NCBI GenBank assembly: GCA_963810195.1
Contig: CAWEMO010000001.1
Span: forward strand, 558,001 to 622,000
DNA: 64,000 nt
Direction: 5' to 3'
Origin: Chersky-840 sp963810195
GTDB taxonomy: Bacteria > Actinomycetota > Acidimicrobiia > Acidimicrobiales > UBA8190
In this document: positions 40,934 to 50,231 of the stretch, piece after piece
How positions within the stretch are numbered: position 1 is the stretch's first letter
How the letters are laid out: the number at the start of each line of letters is the position of its first letter
The notes under the pieces: generated by a model
Seen by the model: the letters and a program-made list of their open reading frames with translations, nothing else
Databases searched by the model: none
Told to the model about the DNA's origin: nothing
Position numbers and translations under genes: made by a program

Positions 40934-42587
40934 ATCGGTCCGCATCATCTTTCTGGGCGGCCTGGGGGAGATCGGCCGCAACTGTGCGTGCTTCGAGCTC
41001 GGCGGCCGGATCGTGGTACTCGACTGCGGCATCATGTTCCCCGAGCCCGACATGCCCGGCATCGACCTGGTGCTCCCGGACCTCTCGTATCTGCGGGAGC
41101 ACGCCGACGCTGTCGAAGCCGTGGTCCTCACCCATGGTCACGAGGACCACACCGGGGGCCTTGCCTTCTTGCTGCGGGACCTGTCGGTTCCCGTGTACGG
41201 CTCCGCGCTCACCCTGGGCCTCGCCCGCAACCGCGTCGAAGAGGCGGGCCTCGGGGACCGGGCCCGCTTCGTCGAGGTCGTCGACGGCGAGCGCCGCCAG
41301 ATCGGCCCCTTCGAGGTGGAGTTCATCCCCGTCACGCACTCGGTGCCGCACGGCTTCGCCACGGCCTTCCACACTCCTCAGGGCGTGATCCTGCACTCGG
41401 GTGACTTCAAGATCGACCTCACGCCCGTCGACGGCCGGCTCACCGACCTGGCGCGCATCGGGACACTGGCGGAAGGTCCCGGGATCCGCCTGCTTCTGTC
41501 GGACTCGACCAATGCCGAAGAGCCCGGGTTCACCGAGTCCGAGTCCCAGGTCGGCGTCACCATGCGACGGCTCTTCGAGGCCCGCGCCGGGCGGCGCCTG
41601 ATCGTGACCTGTTTCGCCAGCCACATCCACCGCGTGCAGCAGGTCGTCGACGCCGCGCTCGGCACGGGGAGGAAGGTGGCCACGCTCGGTCGGTCCATGG
41701 CGAAGAACGTCGAGCTGGCCCGGCGTCTGGGCCTGCTCGAGCTCCCTCCGGACCAGGTGGTCGACGTCGAGCATGTCGACGACATGGACCCTGGCAAGGT
41801 GTGTGTCGTGTCCACGGGCTCCCAGGGCGAGCCGTTGTCGGCGCTGTCGCTCATGGCCGAGGGTGAGAGCAAGTGGTTGCACCTCCGCCCCGACGACGTG
41901 GTGGTGATCAGCGCGCACCCCATCCCGGGCAACGAGTGGGCCGTCGGCCGGGTCATCGACGGCCTGTACCGGCGCGGGGCGGAGGTGATCCACACCGGCG
42001 TCGAGCCCGTGCACGTGAGCGGCCACGCGCGCCAGGACGAGCTCATGGTCCTGCTGTCGGTGGCCCGCCCCGAATGGTTCATCCCCGTCCACGGCGAGTA
42101 CCGGCATCTCGTGAACCACATCGGGCTGGCCACCCGGATGGGGGTCGACCACGACAAGGCGCTGTTGTGCGAGGACGGCGACTCGGTGGTGCTCGACGAC
42201 GCCGGCCTGCACCCGGGTGACTCGGTTCCCGCCGGATTTCTCTACGTCGACGGCACCGTCGGCGACGTGGGCCACGGGGTGCTGCGCGACCGGCGGGTAC
42301 TCGCCGAGGAGGGAGTCGTGGTGGTGGTGGCTACCGTCGACCCGCACGCCGGCGAGGTCGTGAGCCCGCCGGAGATCGTGACCCGGGGCTGGATCCACGC
42401 CCCCGAGGCCGAGGCGCTGTTGGGGGAGGCGAGCGATGTGGTCAGAGCCGCCCTGGAGAAGGCACTGGCCGAGGGAGCCGTGGACCAGGAGACGCTGCGG
42501 CGCCACGCCCGCAAGGCCCTGGGCAAGCTGGTGGGGGAGCGGACCCGGCGCCGCCCCATGATCGTGCCCGTCGTCGTGACCGTCTGA
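40926..42587 (+). CDS. rnj: ribonuclease J
   Basis: A metallo-beta-lactamase/beta-CASP nuclease with 5'-3' exo- and endonuclease activity in mRNA decay and rRNA processing. The 553-residue protein has the zinc motif HGHEDHTGGL near residue 70, SDSTNAEEPG, the beta-CASP block VTCFASHIHRVQQVV, and HVSGHARQDELMVLL. The start is TTG 40926 (LPESVRIIFLGGLGEIGRN), overlapping dapA. The C-terminal domain is complete. PNPase encoded at 32.7 kb provides the opposite polarity of decay. Confidence 0.94.
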   Translation: MPESVRIIFLGGLGEIGRNCACFELGGRIVVLDCGIMFPEPDMPGIDLVLPDLSYLREHADAVEAVVLTHGHEDHTGGLAFLLRDLSVPVYGSALTLGLARNRVEEAGLGDRARFVEVVDGERRQIGPFEVEFIPVTHSVPHGFATAFHTPQGVILHSGDFKIDLTPVDGRLTDLARIGTLAEGPGIRLLLSDSTNAEEPGFTESESQVGVTMRRLFEARAGRRLIVTCFASHIHRVQQVVDAALGTGRKVATLGRSMAKNVELARRLGLLELPPDQVVDVEHVDDMDPGKVCVVSTGSQGEPLSALSLMAEGESKWLHLRPDDVVVISAHPIPGNEWAVGRVIDGLYRRGAEVIHTGVEPVHVSGHARQDELMVLLSVARPEWFIPVHGEYRHLVNHIGLATRMGVDHDKALLCEDGDSVVLDDAGLHPGDSVPAGFLYVDGTVGDVGHGVLRDRRVLAEEGVVVVVATVDPHAGEVVSPPEIVTRGWIHAPEAEALLGEASDVVRAALEKALAEGAVDQETLRRHARKALGKLVGERTRRRPMIVPVVVTV

Positions 42588-42664
42588 GCAGGCCCCGGCC
42601 CGTCCCCGGTCTTGCCGAGGCCCGTGGCCGTGGCCCGGTCCTCGGATGCACATGGGGTGGCTGT

Positions 42665-42670
42665 TAGCGT
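42665..42670 (+). promoter_or_regulatory. -10 hexamer upstream of ftsK
   Basis: TAGCGT lies 10 nt before GTG 42681 (7 nt before an in-frame ATT). No Shine-Dalgarno is present, so the leader would be at most a few bases. Confidence 0.4.
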
Positions 42671-42680
42671 TGGGGCCATT

Positions 42681-45250
42681 GTGGTGACGACGAAGCGCCG
42701 CCCGGCGGGCGCACGCGCCTCCTCCCGGTCGACGACCGGCAGGCGCCGGGACAAAGCCAAAGGTCGGTCGCGCCGGGGGCGCCCTCCGAAGCGCCCCGCG
42801 GCCGGGCGTCGCCGCAAGGCACCGCCGAGGGCCCGGCGCCGTTCGAGCTGGGTGGCGTCCGCCGTGTCGGTCCTCGACGGGCACGTCGAGGACGCCTGGG
42901 GGATCGCGCTCGTCACGGTGGCGATCCTCGCCGCGCTCGCGGTGTACGCCAATGCCCTGGGACCGGTGGGCCACGGGGCTCGCCAGGGCCTGGGCATCGT
43001 GCTCGGAGTCGGTCGATTCCTGGTCCCCCCGGCGTTCGCCGCCGCCGGGGTGATGCTCGTCGCCGGACGTCCCCGCCACGAGCCCGGACGCGCCGGGGTG
43101 GGGCTGGTCCTCGCCCTGGTGTCGGTGGCCGGGCTCGCCGACCTCGCCGGCGGCGCGCCGCGCTTCACGGCGTCGTCGCATCGCCTGGCCGGCGCCGGCG
43201 GCCTCATCGGGGCCGCCATGGGAAACCCGTTACGGTCGGGCATCGGGGACTGGGGGGCGTCGGTGGTCCTCATCGCCCTGGTCACGCTGGCCCTGGTGCT
43301 GTTCACGGGGGTGACCCTGCGCGCCGCCCTGGGTGGGTTGGCACGCGCCGGGTCCGAGCTGTGGCAGCTGGCGGTTCCCCACGGTGACGACCAAGCCGCC
43401 GATCACCTCGAGGACGACGTCGACGAGAGCGCGCCCCCCGCCGTGGGGAGCGCAGTCCCCCAAAGACGAGGCGTGGCCGGTGAGCGTCCTGTGCTGTTCG
43501 ATCTCGATGACGTGCTGCCTCCCGAGCTTGCGGTCGTCGAGCCGGTCGCCGCTGAGCCCCCCGAGATCCCCGAGCCCGACGTCCCCGAGCCCGCCACACG
43601 GGTGGACGCGGCGCCCACCGAGGTGTTCGCGGCGGCGTCGCCGGGAGCCGCCTCGCAGGGCACGCTCTCGATGGACACGGGGGGCGCCACCGGAGAATGG
43701 CGGTTGCCACCGGCCAAGCTGCTGTCGCGGTCGAAGGCCCACGAGCTCGACCGGGCGGAGATCAGCGCGGCGGGACGGGCCCTGGTCAGCGCGCTGGCCG
43801 CGCACGGGGTGGACACCCGGTTGCTCGGGCATACCGTCGGGCCCACCGTGACCCGATTCGAGCTCGAGCTCGGCCCCGGGGTGAAGGTGGCACGGGTCAC
43901 GAGCCTGGCCAAGGACATCGCGTACGCCATGGCGTCACCCGACGTGCGCATCCTGGCGCCGATCCCGGGCAAGTCGGCCATCGGCATCGAGGTCCCCAAC
44001 CGACTGCGCCAACTCGTCACGCTCGGCGACGTGCTCGCCACGGAGGAGGCGCGCAAGGCCACCCATCCCCTCGAGGTCGCGCTCGGGCGCGACATCGCCG
44101 GACGGCCCGTGATCGAGAACCTCGCCGACATGCCGCACATCCTCATCTCGGGCGCCACCGGGGCCGGCAAGTCCTCGTGCATCAACTCGCTGATCACCTC
44201 GATCATGATGCGGGCCACACCCGAGGAGCTCCGCCTCATTCTCGTCGACCCCAAGAGGGTCGAGCTCGGCCAGTACAACGGGCTTCCGCACCTGCTGACC
44301 CAGGTCGTCGTCGACCCCAAGAAGGCCGCCAACGCCCTTGCGTGGGCGGTGACGGAGATGGAGCGCCGCTACGACGTGCTCGCCGAGGCCGGCATGCGCG
44401 ACATCACCGGGTACAACGCCGCGGTCGACCGTGGTGAGCTCGACGACACGGGAGTCGGCGACGAGCTCGACGGCGACCTCGAGGACGGGGAGCCCGACGA
44501 CATCGAGCCCGAAGTGGCGGAGCGGGTGGCCGCACGCGTCGCCGAATCGCGCGCCGCGGTGACACCCACCGTGCGCCGGGAGCGTCTGCCGTTCATCCTC
44601 GTCGTCGTGGACGAGCTCAACGACCTGATGATGGTCGCGGCGCCGTGACGTCGAGGAGTCGGTGTGCCGCATCGCCCAGATGGCGCGGGCCGTGGGCATC
44701 CACCTGGTGCTCGCCACGCAGCGTCCCTCGGTCGACGTGATCACGGGCGTGATCAAGGCGAACATCCCGTCGCGCCTGGCGTTCTCGGTGTCATCGCTCG
44801 CCGACAGCAGGGTCATCCTCGACCAGCCCGGCGCGGAGCGCCTCATCGGCAAGGGCGACATGCTCCTGCTCACCGCGTCGTCATCGGTGGCGCGGCGCAT
44901 CCAGGGCCCGTGGGTGGCGGAGAGCGAAGTGCGGACGGTCGTCGCGCACTGGCAGCGCCAGCGCAGCGCCGAGTACGTGGCGGGGATCGCCGGGGTGGAG
45001 GGCGTCGCGGGTGGCGGGGACGCGCGTCGACGACGACGACGAGCTGCTGCCCGCGGCCATGGAGCTGGTCGTCCGATCTCAGCTAGGGTCCACGTCGATG
45101 TTGCAGCGCAAGCTCCGGGTGGGTTTCTCCAGGGCAGGCCGCCTGATGGACCTCCTCGAGCGCCGGGGGGTGGTCGGGCCTTCGGAGGGATCGAAGGCCC
45201 GTGCCGTGCTCATGACACCCGAAGAGCTCGAGCAACTCGCCGACCGGTAG
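42681..45250 (+). CDS. ftsK: DNA translocase FtsK/SpoIIIE (two frame breaks)
   Basis: A septum-anchored ATPase that pumps chromosome ends and activates XerCD. The repaired protein is about 855 residues. The basic N-terminus is followed by four or so TM segments (about residues 70-215), an acidic linker, the translocase core with Walker A GATGAGKSS and the DELNDLMM Walker B, then TQRPSVDVITGVIKANIPSRLAF. The frame breaks at about 44636-44646 (after MVAA, where RDVEES should follow) and at about 45003-45012 (after VAGGG, where TRVDDDDELLP follows). The last segment is the DNA-reading gamma domain (LRVGFSRAGRLMDLLERRGVVGPSEGSKAR), ending at 45250. The length is 3n+2, fitting two one-base insertions. 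The start is GTG 42681. Confidence 0.88.
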
Positions 45251-45255
45251 TCCCT

Positions 45256-46809
45256 GTGGTCCATCACCGAGGCCGGCACAGTCGCGGGGTGGGCTCCGGG
45301 CCCGACGCGACGGACGCGGGCTCCTTCGACGAAGTGGTCGCGGCAACGAGCACGAGCACGACCGACGACGCCGTGCCCGTCGCCACGCCGGAACCGGTCG
45401 AGGTGGGCGTCAGTGGCTCGGCCGTCGCCCCCGCTGCCATGGCGTCCGGCACGCTGGCGGCGATCATGGAGGTGGCATCGGACCCCGTGCCGGCGTCGGT
45501 GACGCCTCCCGTCGTCACGACGATCGCGTCCACCGCGTCATCTGTCGTGTCCGTGCCCCACGCGCCGGCGCACCTGGCGCCCGAGCCGGGGCCCGAGGGC
45601 CGCCGGCGCCGACGCCGCTGGCCCTGGGTGGGCCTGACGCTGCTCGTGGTGCTGTCCGTGGTCCTCGGGATCCAGCTGAGCCGCCCCTTGCCGGCGCTGG
45701 CGCTCAAGCGGACCGTCCCCGTGGCCGCGGCGATCGCCGGCGCGGCACCGGCGTTGCCGTGGCCCGCCAGCGGGGAGGCGGCCATCGCCGTCCCCCAGCT
45801 CGGCGTCGCCGTCCAGTCCGGGCCCGAGGCGCCGGTCCCCATCGCCAGCCTGACCAAGATCATGACGGCCTACCTCACGTTGCGCGACCATCCGCTGGCT
45901 CCTGCCGCCCAGGGCCCGGCGCTCGTCATGACGGCCGCCGACCAGGCCGACGCCGAGGCCGAGGAGGGCGCGGGGGACACCAACGTCCCCGTGCAGCCAG
46001 GGGAGGCGTTGAGCGAGCGGCAGGTGCTCAACGGCCTTCTCGTGCACTCGGCGGACAACTTCGCCGACGTCCTCGCCCAATGGGACGCGGGAACCGTGCC
46101 GGCGTTCGTCGCCAAGATGAACGCCACTGCGGCAGCTCTGGGGATGACCCACACCCACTACGCCGATGCCAGCGGGCTCGACCCCGGCACGACGAGCACC
46201 GCCGGGGACATGTTGCGCGTCGCCGAGGCGGCGATGGCGATACCGACGTTCGCCGCCGTCGTCGACCAGCCGTCGGTGACGCTGCCCATCGCGGGTGTGC
46301 TCGACAATTACGTGCAGTCGGTGGGCGCCGATGGCATCGTCGGGGTGAAGTCGGGATTCACGCAGGCGGCCATGGGGTGCCTCGTGCTCGCCGCGCAGCG
46401 GACCGTGGCGGGACACACCGTGCTCGTGCTGGCGGCGGTGACCGGACAACCTGGCGTCGACCCCCTCGACACCGCCAACGCGGCGGACATCCGGCTGCTC
46501 GATGCGGTGGCGTCGGCAGTGCGCGCCGTGCCCCTCACGCCGAGCGGGGTCGAGGTGGCGAGCGTGGCGGTCCCGTGGGCCCACGGGCGGGTGCCCCTCG
46601 TGGCATCTTCGGGCGTGTCGATGCTGGCGTGGCCCGGCCAGGTGCCGAGCGTGTCCATGACGCTGCACCGGCTGCGCCCCGACCTCCGGGCGCGGTCCCG
46701 GGTGGGGACCTTTTCGGTGGTGGTGGGGCCCGAGCGGGCCGATGTGGCCGTGCGGTTGGCGGGCGCCATCGTGGGCCCGTCGCTGCGCTGGCGCCTGGCC
46801 CGCTCGTGA
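45256..46809 (+). CDS. D-alanyl-D-alanine carboxypeptidase family (penicillin-binding, S11-like)
   Basis: A probable 517-residue wall enzyme trimming peptide stems. An N-terminal Ser/Thr/Ala-rich region of about 115 residues precedes a basic stretch and one TM (VGLTLLVVLSVVLGIQLS). The extracellular catalytic domain follows, with SxxK in PIASLTKIMTAYL and the KTG-equivalent KSG in VGVKSGFTQAAMG. The SxN position reads HSADNFAD, so the third residue is Asp, or the motif is shifted. GTG 45256, 5 nt after the repaired ftsK stop, is the first in-frame start; GTG 45289 is an alternative. Without the ftsK repair this gene appears artificially fused to the ftsK motor domain. Confidence 0.8.
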   Translation: MVHHRGRHSRGVGSGPDATDAGSFDEVVAATSTSTTDDAVPVATPEPVEVGVSGSAVAPAAMASGTLAAIMEVASDPVPASVTPPVVTTIASTASSVVSVPHAPAHLAPEPGPEGRRRRRRWPWVGLTLLVVLSVVLGIQLSRPLPALALKRTVPVAAAIAGAAPALPWPASGEAAIAVPQLGVAVQSGPEAPVPIASLTKIMTAYLTLRDHPLAPAAQGPALVMTAADQADAEAEEGAGDTNVPVQPGEALSERQVLNGLLVHSADNFADVLAQWDAGTVPAFVAKMNATAAALGMTHTHYADASGLDPGTTSTAGDMLRVAEAAMAIPTFAAVVDQPSVTLPIAGVLDNYVQSVGADGIVGVKSGFTQAAMGCLVLAAQRTVAGHTVLVLAAVTGQPGVDPLDTANAADIRLLDAVASAVRAVPLTPSGVEVASVAVPWAHGRVPLVASSGVSMLAWPGQVPSVSMTLHRLRPDLRARSRVGTFSVVVGPERADVAVRLAGAIVGPSLRWRLARS

Positions 46810-46841
46810 GCTGACCCACGGGGGCTGCGCCGGTAGGGCAC

Positions 46842-46847
46842 TACCCT
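46842..46847 (+). promoter_or_regulatory. leaderless-type -10 of thrB
   Basis: TACCCT ends 7 nt before ATG 46855. GAGGG lies in between but is only 3 nt from the start. Confidence 0.45.
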
Positions 46848-46854
46848 GAGGGTC

Positions 46855-47712
46855 ATGCGCGCGCGGGCACCAGCCTCGGCGGCCAACCTCGGGCCCGGCT
46901 TCGACGTCTTGGCGGTGGCCCTCGACCTCTATGTGGAGGTCGAGGTGGAGCCGGCCTCCCGCCTCGTGGTCCGCTCCGAGGGAGAGGGTGCCGACATCGA
47001 GGAAGACGAGATGCACCTCGCGGCGCGGGTGGCCATAGACGTCGTGGGCCACGACCGGCTCGCTGTCACCGTCCGGTCGGCCATCCCGGTGGCACGTGGG
47101 CTCGGCTCCTCGGCGGCCCTCGCTGTGGCCGCCGCCGCGGCGGCGGGCTCGAGAGACCCGTTGGGCGTGGCCGCCCGTGTCGACGGGCACCCCGAGAACG
47201 CGGCCGCATCGGTGGTGGGCGGCCTGGTCGCCGCCACACTGGTCCGGGGTGCGGTACGCGCCGTGCGCATGCCGCTCGACGGGGGCCTGGTGTTCGTCGC
47301 CATGGTGCCCGACCGGTCGCTGCCGACCACCAAGGCGCGCCAGGCCCTGCCCCAGGAGGTCAGCCGCACCGACGCCACCTTCAACCTGGGGCGCCTGTCG
47401 CTGCTCCTGGCCGGGCTGGCGGACCGCTCCCTCATGATCCGGGAAGCGACCGAGGACCGACTGCACCAGGACTACCGGAGCCCGCTGTTCCCCGAAGCGC
47501 CCCAGCTGCTGTCGCGCCTGGTGAAGGCGGGAGCCCTGGCGTCGTGCTGGTCCGGGGCGGGGCCCACGCTCCTCGGGATCTGCGACGGAGAGCACGGCGA
47601 GCGGGTGCGGTCGACCGCGCAGGAGGCCATGGAGGAGATCGGCGTCCCCGGCCGGACGCTCCTGCTGCGCCCCGACGTCGAGGGGCTCGTGATCGAAGGC
47701 ACACGGGCGTGA
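46855..47712 (+). CDS. thrB: homoserine kinase
   Basis: A GHMP-family kinase phosphorylating homoserine for threonine synthesis. The 285-residue protein has an N-terminal RAPASAANLGPGFDVLAVALDLY, the ATP-binding loop PVARGLGSSAALAVAAAAAAG and the C-terminal SGAGPTLLGI motif. The start is ATG 46855. Its stop overlaps the miaB start (GTGA). The threonine synthase and homoserine dehydrogenase genes are not in view, although this and the lysine genes share aspartate semialdehyde as a precursor. Confidence 0.93.
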   Translation: MRARAPASAANLGPGFDVLAVALDLYVEVEVEPASRLVVRSEGEGADIEEDEMHLAARVAIDVVGHDRLAVTVRSAIPVARGLGSSAALAVAAAAAAGSRDPLGVAARVDGHPENAAASVVGGLVAATLVRGAVRAVRMPLDGGLVFVAMVPDRSLPTTKARQALPQEVSRTDATFNLGRLSLLLAGLADRSLMIREATEDRLHQDYRSPLFPEAPQLLSRLVKAGALASCWSGAGPTLLGICDGEHGERVRSTAQEAMEEIGVPGRTLLLRPDVEGLVIEGTRA

Positions 47713-49100
47713 CCCGCACCTTCCACATCCGCACCTTCGGCTGCCAGATGAACGAGCACGACTCCGAGCGCCTGGCCGGCCTCCTCATCGCGGACGGGCT
47801 CGAGCCGACCGACGACGTCGAGAACGCGGACGTCGTGCTCCTCAACACGTGCTGTATCCGGGAGAACGCCGACAACAAGCTCTACGGGTACCTGGGCTGG
47901 CTCAAGTCCCTGCGCGACAGCCGGCCCGGGATGCAGATCGCGGTGGGTGGTTGCCTGGCCCAGAAAGACCGGGAGACGGTCCGGCGGCGCGCGGCGCACG
48001 TCGACGTCGTGTTCGGGACGCACAACCTGACGCGCGCCCCGGCCCTGTTGCGCCAGGCGTCCGCGGTCGGCCCCGTGGTCGAGGTCCTCGATGCGCCCGC
48101 ACCGGAGGACGCGGGCGGCCTCCCCTTGGCGCTCTCGGCGGCGCGCGAGCTCCCCTACACCGCCTGGGTGACCATCCAGACCGGGTGCGACAACTCGTGC
48201 GCCTTCTGCATCGTCCCCCAGGTGCGCGGCCCCGAGGTCAGCAGGCCGGTCGACGACATCGTGGCGGAGGTGGCCGGCCTGAGCGCCCGGGGGGTCACCG
48301 AGGTGACGCTGCTCGGGCAGAACGTCAACTCCTACGGCCGGGACCTCACCCGGCGGCGCCCGCTGTTCGCACAGTTGCTGCGGGCGGTGGGTGGCGTCGA
48401 CGGGATCCGGAGGGTGCGCTTCACGAGCCCGCACCCCAAGGACCTCCGGCCCGAGACCATCGCCGCCATGGCCGAGACGCCGGCGGTGTGCGAGCACCTC
48501 CACCTGCCGTTGCAGTCGGGGAGCGACCGCGTGCTCAGCGCCATGCGCCGCGGATACCGCGCCGATCGCTACCTGGCGCGCCTTTCCGCCGCCCGCGCCG
48601 CGGTCGCCGACCTGGCCGTCACCACCGACATCATCGTGGGGTTCCCGGGCGAGACCGACGACGACTTCGAACGCACCCTCGAGGTCGCGGCCGAGGCGGG
48701 CTACGACAGCGCCTACACCTTCATCTTCTCGCCGCGACCGGGGACCAGGGCGGCGGAGATGAAGGCCGCTTTCGTCCCCGACGACGTGGTGGCCGAGCGC
48801 TTCGAGCGGCTCCGGGTGGTGGTGGAGCGCTCCGCGCTGGCCCGGCACCGCGCCCGTATCGGCCGCGTCGAGGAGGTCATCGTGGAGGGGCCGAGCACGC
48901 GGGACCCCGAGATGCTCACGGGACGCACACGTCAGAACAAGCTCGTGCACTTCGCCCCTCCGTCCACCGGCACCCCCGCACCCGGTGCGTACGCGGAGGT
49001 CCGCGTGGCCGGCGCCGCGCCGCACCACCTGCGCGGCGAGCTGGTGCGCGAAACCGCGACGGCACGCCGGCGCATCCGCATTCCCGTCTCGGCCCGGTAG
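47709..49100 (+). CDS. miaB: tRNA-2-methylthio-N6-dimethylallyladenosine synthase
   Basis: A radical-SAM methylthiotransferase acting on i6A37 of tRNA. The 463-residue protein starts at GTG 47709, overlapping thrB. The N-terminal cluster cysteines are in TFGCQMNEHDSE, LNTCCIREN and GGCLAQKD. The radical-SAM motif is CDNSCAFCIVP, and a C-terminal TRAM domain follows (VIVEGPSTRDPEMLTGRTRQNKLVHF in pieces). miaA, which makes its i6A37 substrate, follows immediately. All expected motifs are present. Confidence 0.95.
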   Translation: MTRTFHIRTFGCQMNEHDSERLAGLLIADGLEPTDDVENADVVLLNTCCIRENADNKLYGYLGWLKSLRDSRPGMQIAVGGCLAQKDRETVRRRAAHVDVVFGTHNLTRAPALLRQASAVGPVVEVLDAPAPEDAGGLPLALSAARELPYTAWVTIQTGCDNSCAFCIVPQVRGPEVSRPVDDIVAEVAGLSARGVTEVTLLGQNVNSYGRDLTRRRPLFAQLLRAVGGVDGIRRVRFTSPHPKDLRPETIAAMAETPAVCEHLHLPLQSGSDRVLSAMRRGYRADRYLARLSAARAAVADLAVTTDIIVGFPGETDDDFERTLEVAAEAGYDSAYTFIFSPRPGTRAAEMKAAFVPDDVVAERFERLRVVVERSALARHRARIGRVEEVIVEGPSTRDPEMLTGRTRQNKLVHFAPPSTGTPAPGAYAEVRVAGAAPHHLRGELVRETATARRRIRIPVSAR

Positions 49101-49105
49101 AGCCG

Positions 49106-50226
49106 GTGCCCAGGCTCCCGGGGGCGGGCCACGTCGCGCCCGAGGGCGCGCCCGGTCACGTCGCGCCCGAGGGCGCGCCCGGTCACGTCGCGCTGGTGGG
49201 CGCGCCCGGTCACGTCGCGCCCGGGGCGCGCCCGGTCACGTCGCGCTGGTGGGGCCGACGGCGTCGGGGAAGTCCGCGCTGGCGCTGGCACTGGCGCGCC
49301 GGCGCCGGGAAGCCGAGCTGGTGTCCGTCGACTCGATGTGCGTGTACCGCGGCATGGACATCGGTACCGCCAAGCCGAGTGCGGCCGAACGCGCCGAGGT
49401 TCCCTACCACCTGGTGGACCTCGTCGACCCCGAAGAGGAATTCACGCTGGGCAGGTTCCAGGCCGAGGCGCGCGCCGTGCTCGAGGACGTCGAGAGGCGA
49501 GGGCGCCGGGCGCTGCTCGTGGGTGGGACCGGGCTCTACCTGCGCGCCGTGGTCGACCGCCTGTCGGTCCCGGGCCGGTTCCCGGAGGTGGCGGGCGCGC
49601 TCGAGGAGGAGGCCCGAGCCCCGGGGGGCACCGAGCGCCTGCACGCCCGGCTCGTGGATCTCGATCCCGTGGCCGGCGCCCGCATGGAACCGACCAACCG
49701 CCGGCGGGTGGTGCGCGCCCTCGAGGTGACCCTGGGCTCGGGCCGGCCGTTCTCGTCGTACGGGCCCGGCCTCGACGCCTACCCGCCCACGCCCTTCACG
49801 CTGGTGGGTATCCGCTTCGACGCCGGCGTCCACGACGCCCGCATCGAGGAACGCTTCCGGGAGCTGCTCCGGGCCGGCTTCGTCGACGAGGTCCGCGCCC
49901 TGGCCGGCCGTCCGGGGGGGTTGTCGCGCACCGCTCGCCAGGCGCTGGGGTACCGCGAGCTGCTGGCGCACGTGGAGGGCGGGGTGCCCCTGGACCGGGC
50001 CGTGGACGAAGCCGTGCGCCGGACCCGTGCCTTCGCCCGGCGCCAGTGGGCGTGGTTCCGGCGCGACCCGCGCATCTGCTGGCTCGACCCGGAGGGGGAC
50101 CTCCTCACCCAGCTCCTCGAGGTGTGGGACGGAGCCGGACCGGCCACAGCGACCTCGCCGTCGAGCACGGCAGGGCCCGACCGCGCTCGCTCCGGCGCCG
50201 ACGGGCACAAGGAGATGGGAGACTGA
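49106..50226 (+). CDS. miaA: tRNA dimethylallyltransferase (5' tandem repeats and one-base frame break)
   Basis: Transfers dimethylallyl to A37 of tRNAs. The body is complete: VALVGPTASGKSALALALA, DSMCVYRGMDIGTAKPS, YHLVDLVDP, LVGGTGLYLRAVVD, and RQALGYREL. The only plausible start is GTG 49106, just after miaB. From there the frame runs through copies of PGHVAPEGA/PGHVALVGA and is lost at about 49221-49226, where one repeat unit is 26 instead of 27 bases. If that base is restored, the protein is continuous. GTG 49249 would begin inside the P-loop and lose the first beta-strand, so it is unlikely. The C-terminal tail of ~35 residues is Ser/Gly/Ala-rich. Confidence 0.85.
49130..49254 (+). repeat. 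27-bp tandem repeats at the 5' end of miaA
   Basis: Units begin with CACGTCGCG at 49130, 49157, 49184, 49211 (26 bp only) and 49237 (the native miaA copy). Units 1, 2 and 4 encode GHVAPEGAP or similar; units 3 and 5 encode GHVALVG, the strand leading into the miaA P-loop. The array looks like amplification of the gene's own 5' end. Confidence 0.88.
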
Positions 50227-50231
50227 GGCCG

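Noticed and set aside
42681..45250. Programmed ribosomal frameshifting in ftsK, infB and others
   Set aside because: No slippery heptamer or conserved downstream structure is seen at the breaks. The breaks go in both directions and occur in many unrelated genes, which fits indel errors better.
44662..46809. An apparent fusion of an FtsK motor domain to a D,D-carboxypeptidase
   Set aside because: The FtsK gamma domain continues in another frame to 45250. The stretch between is nonsense in this frame, so the fusion is an artefact of two frame breaks.
49130..49254. CRISPR or recombination-site array before miaA
   Set aside because: No spacers. The units are copies of the adjacent coding sequence.
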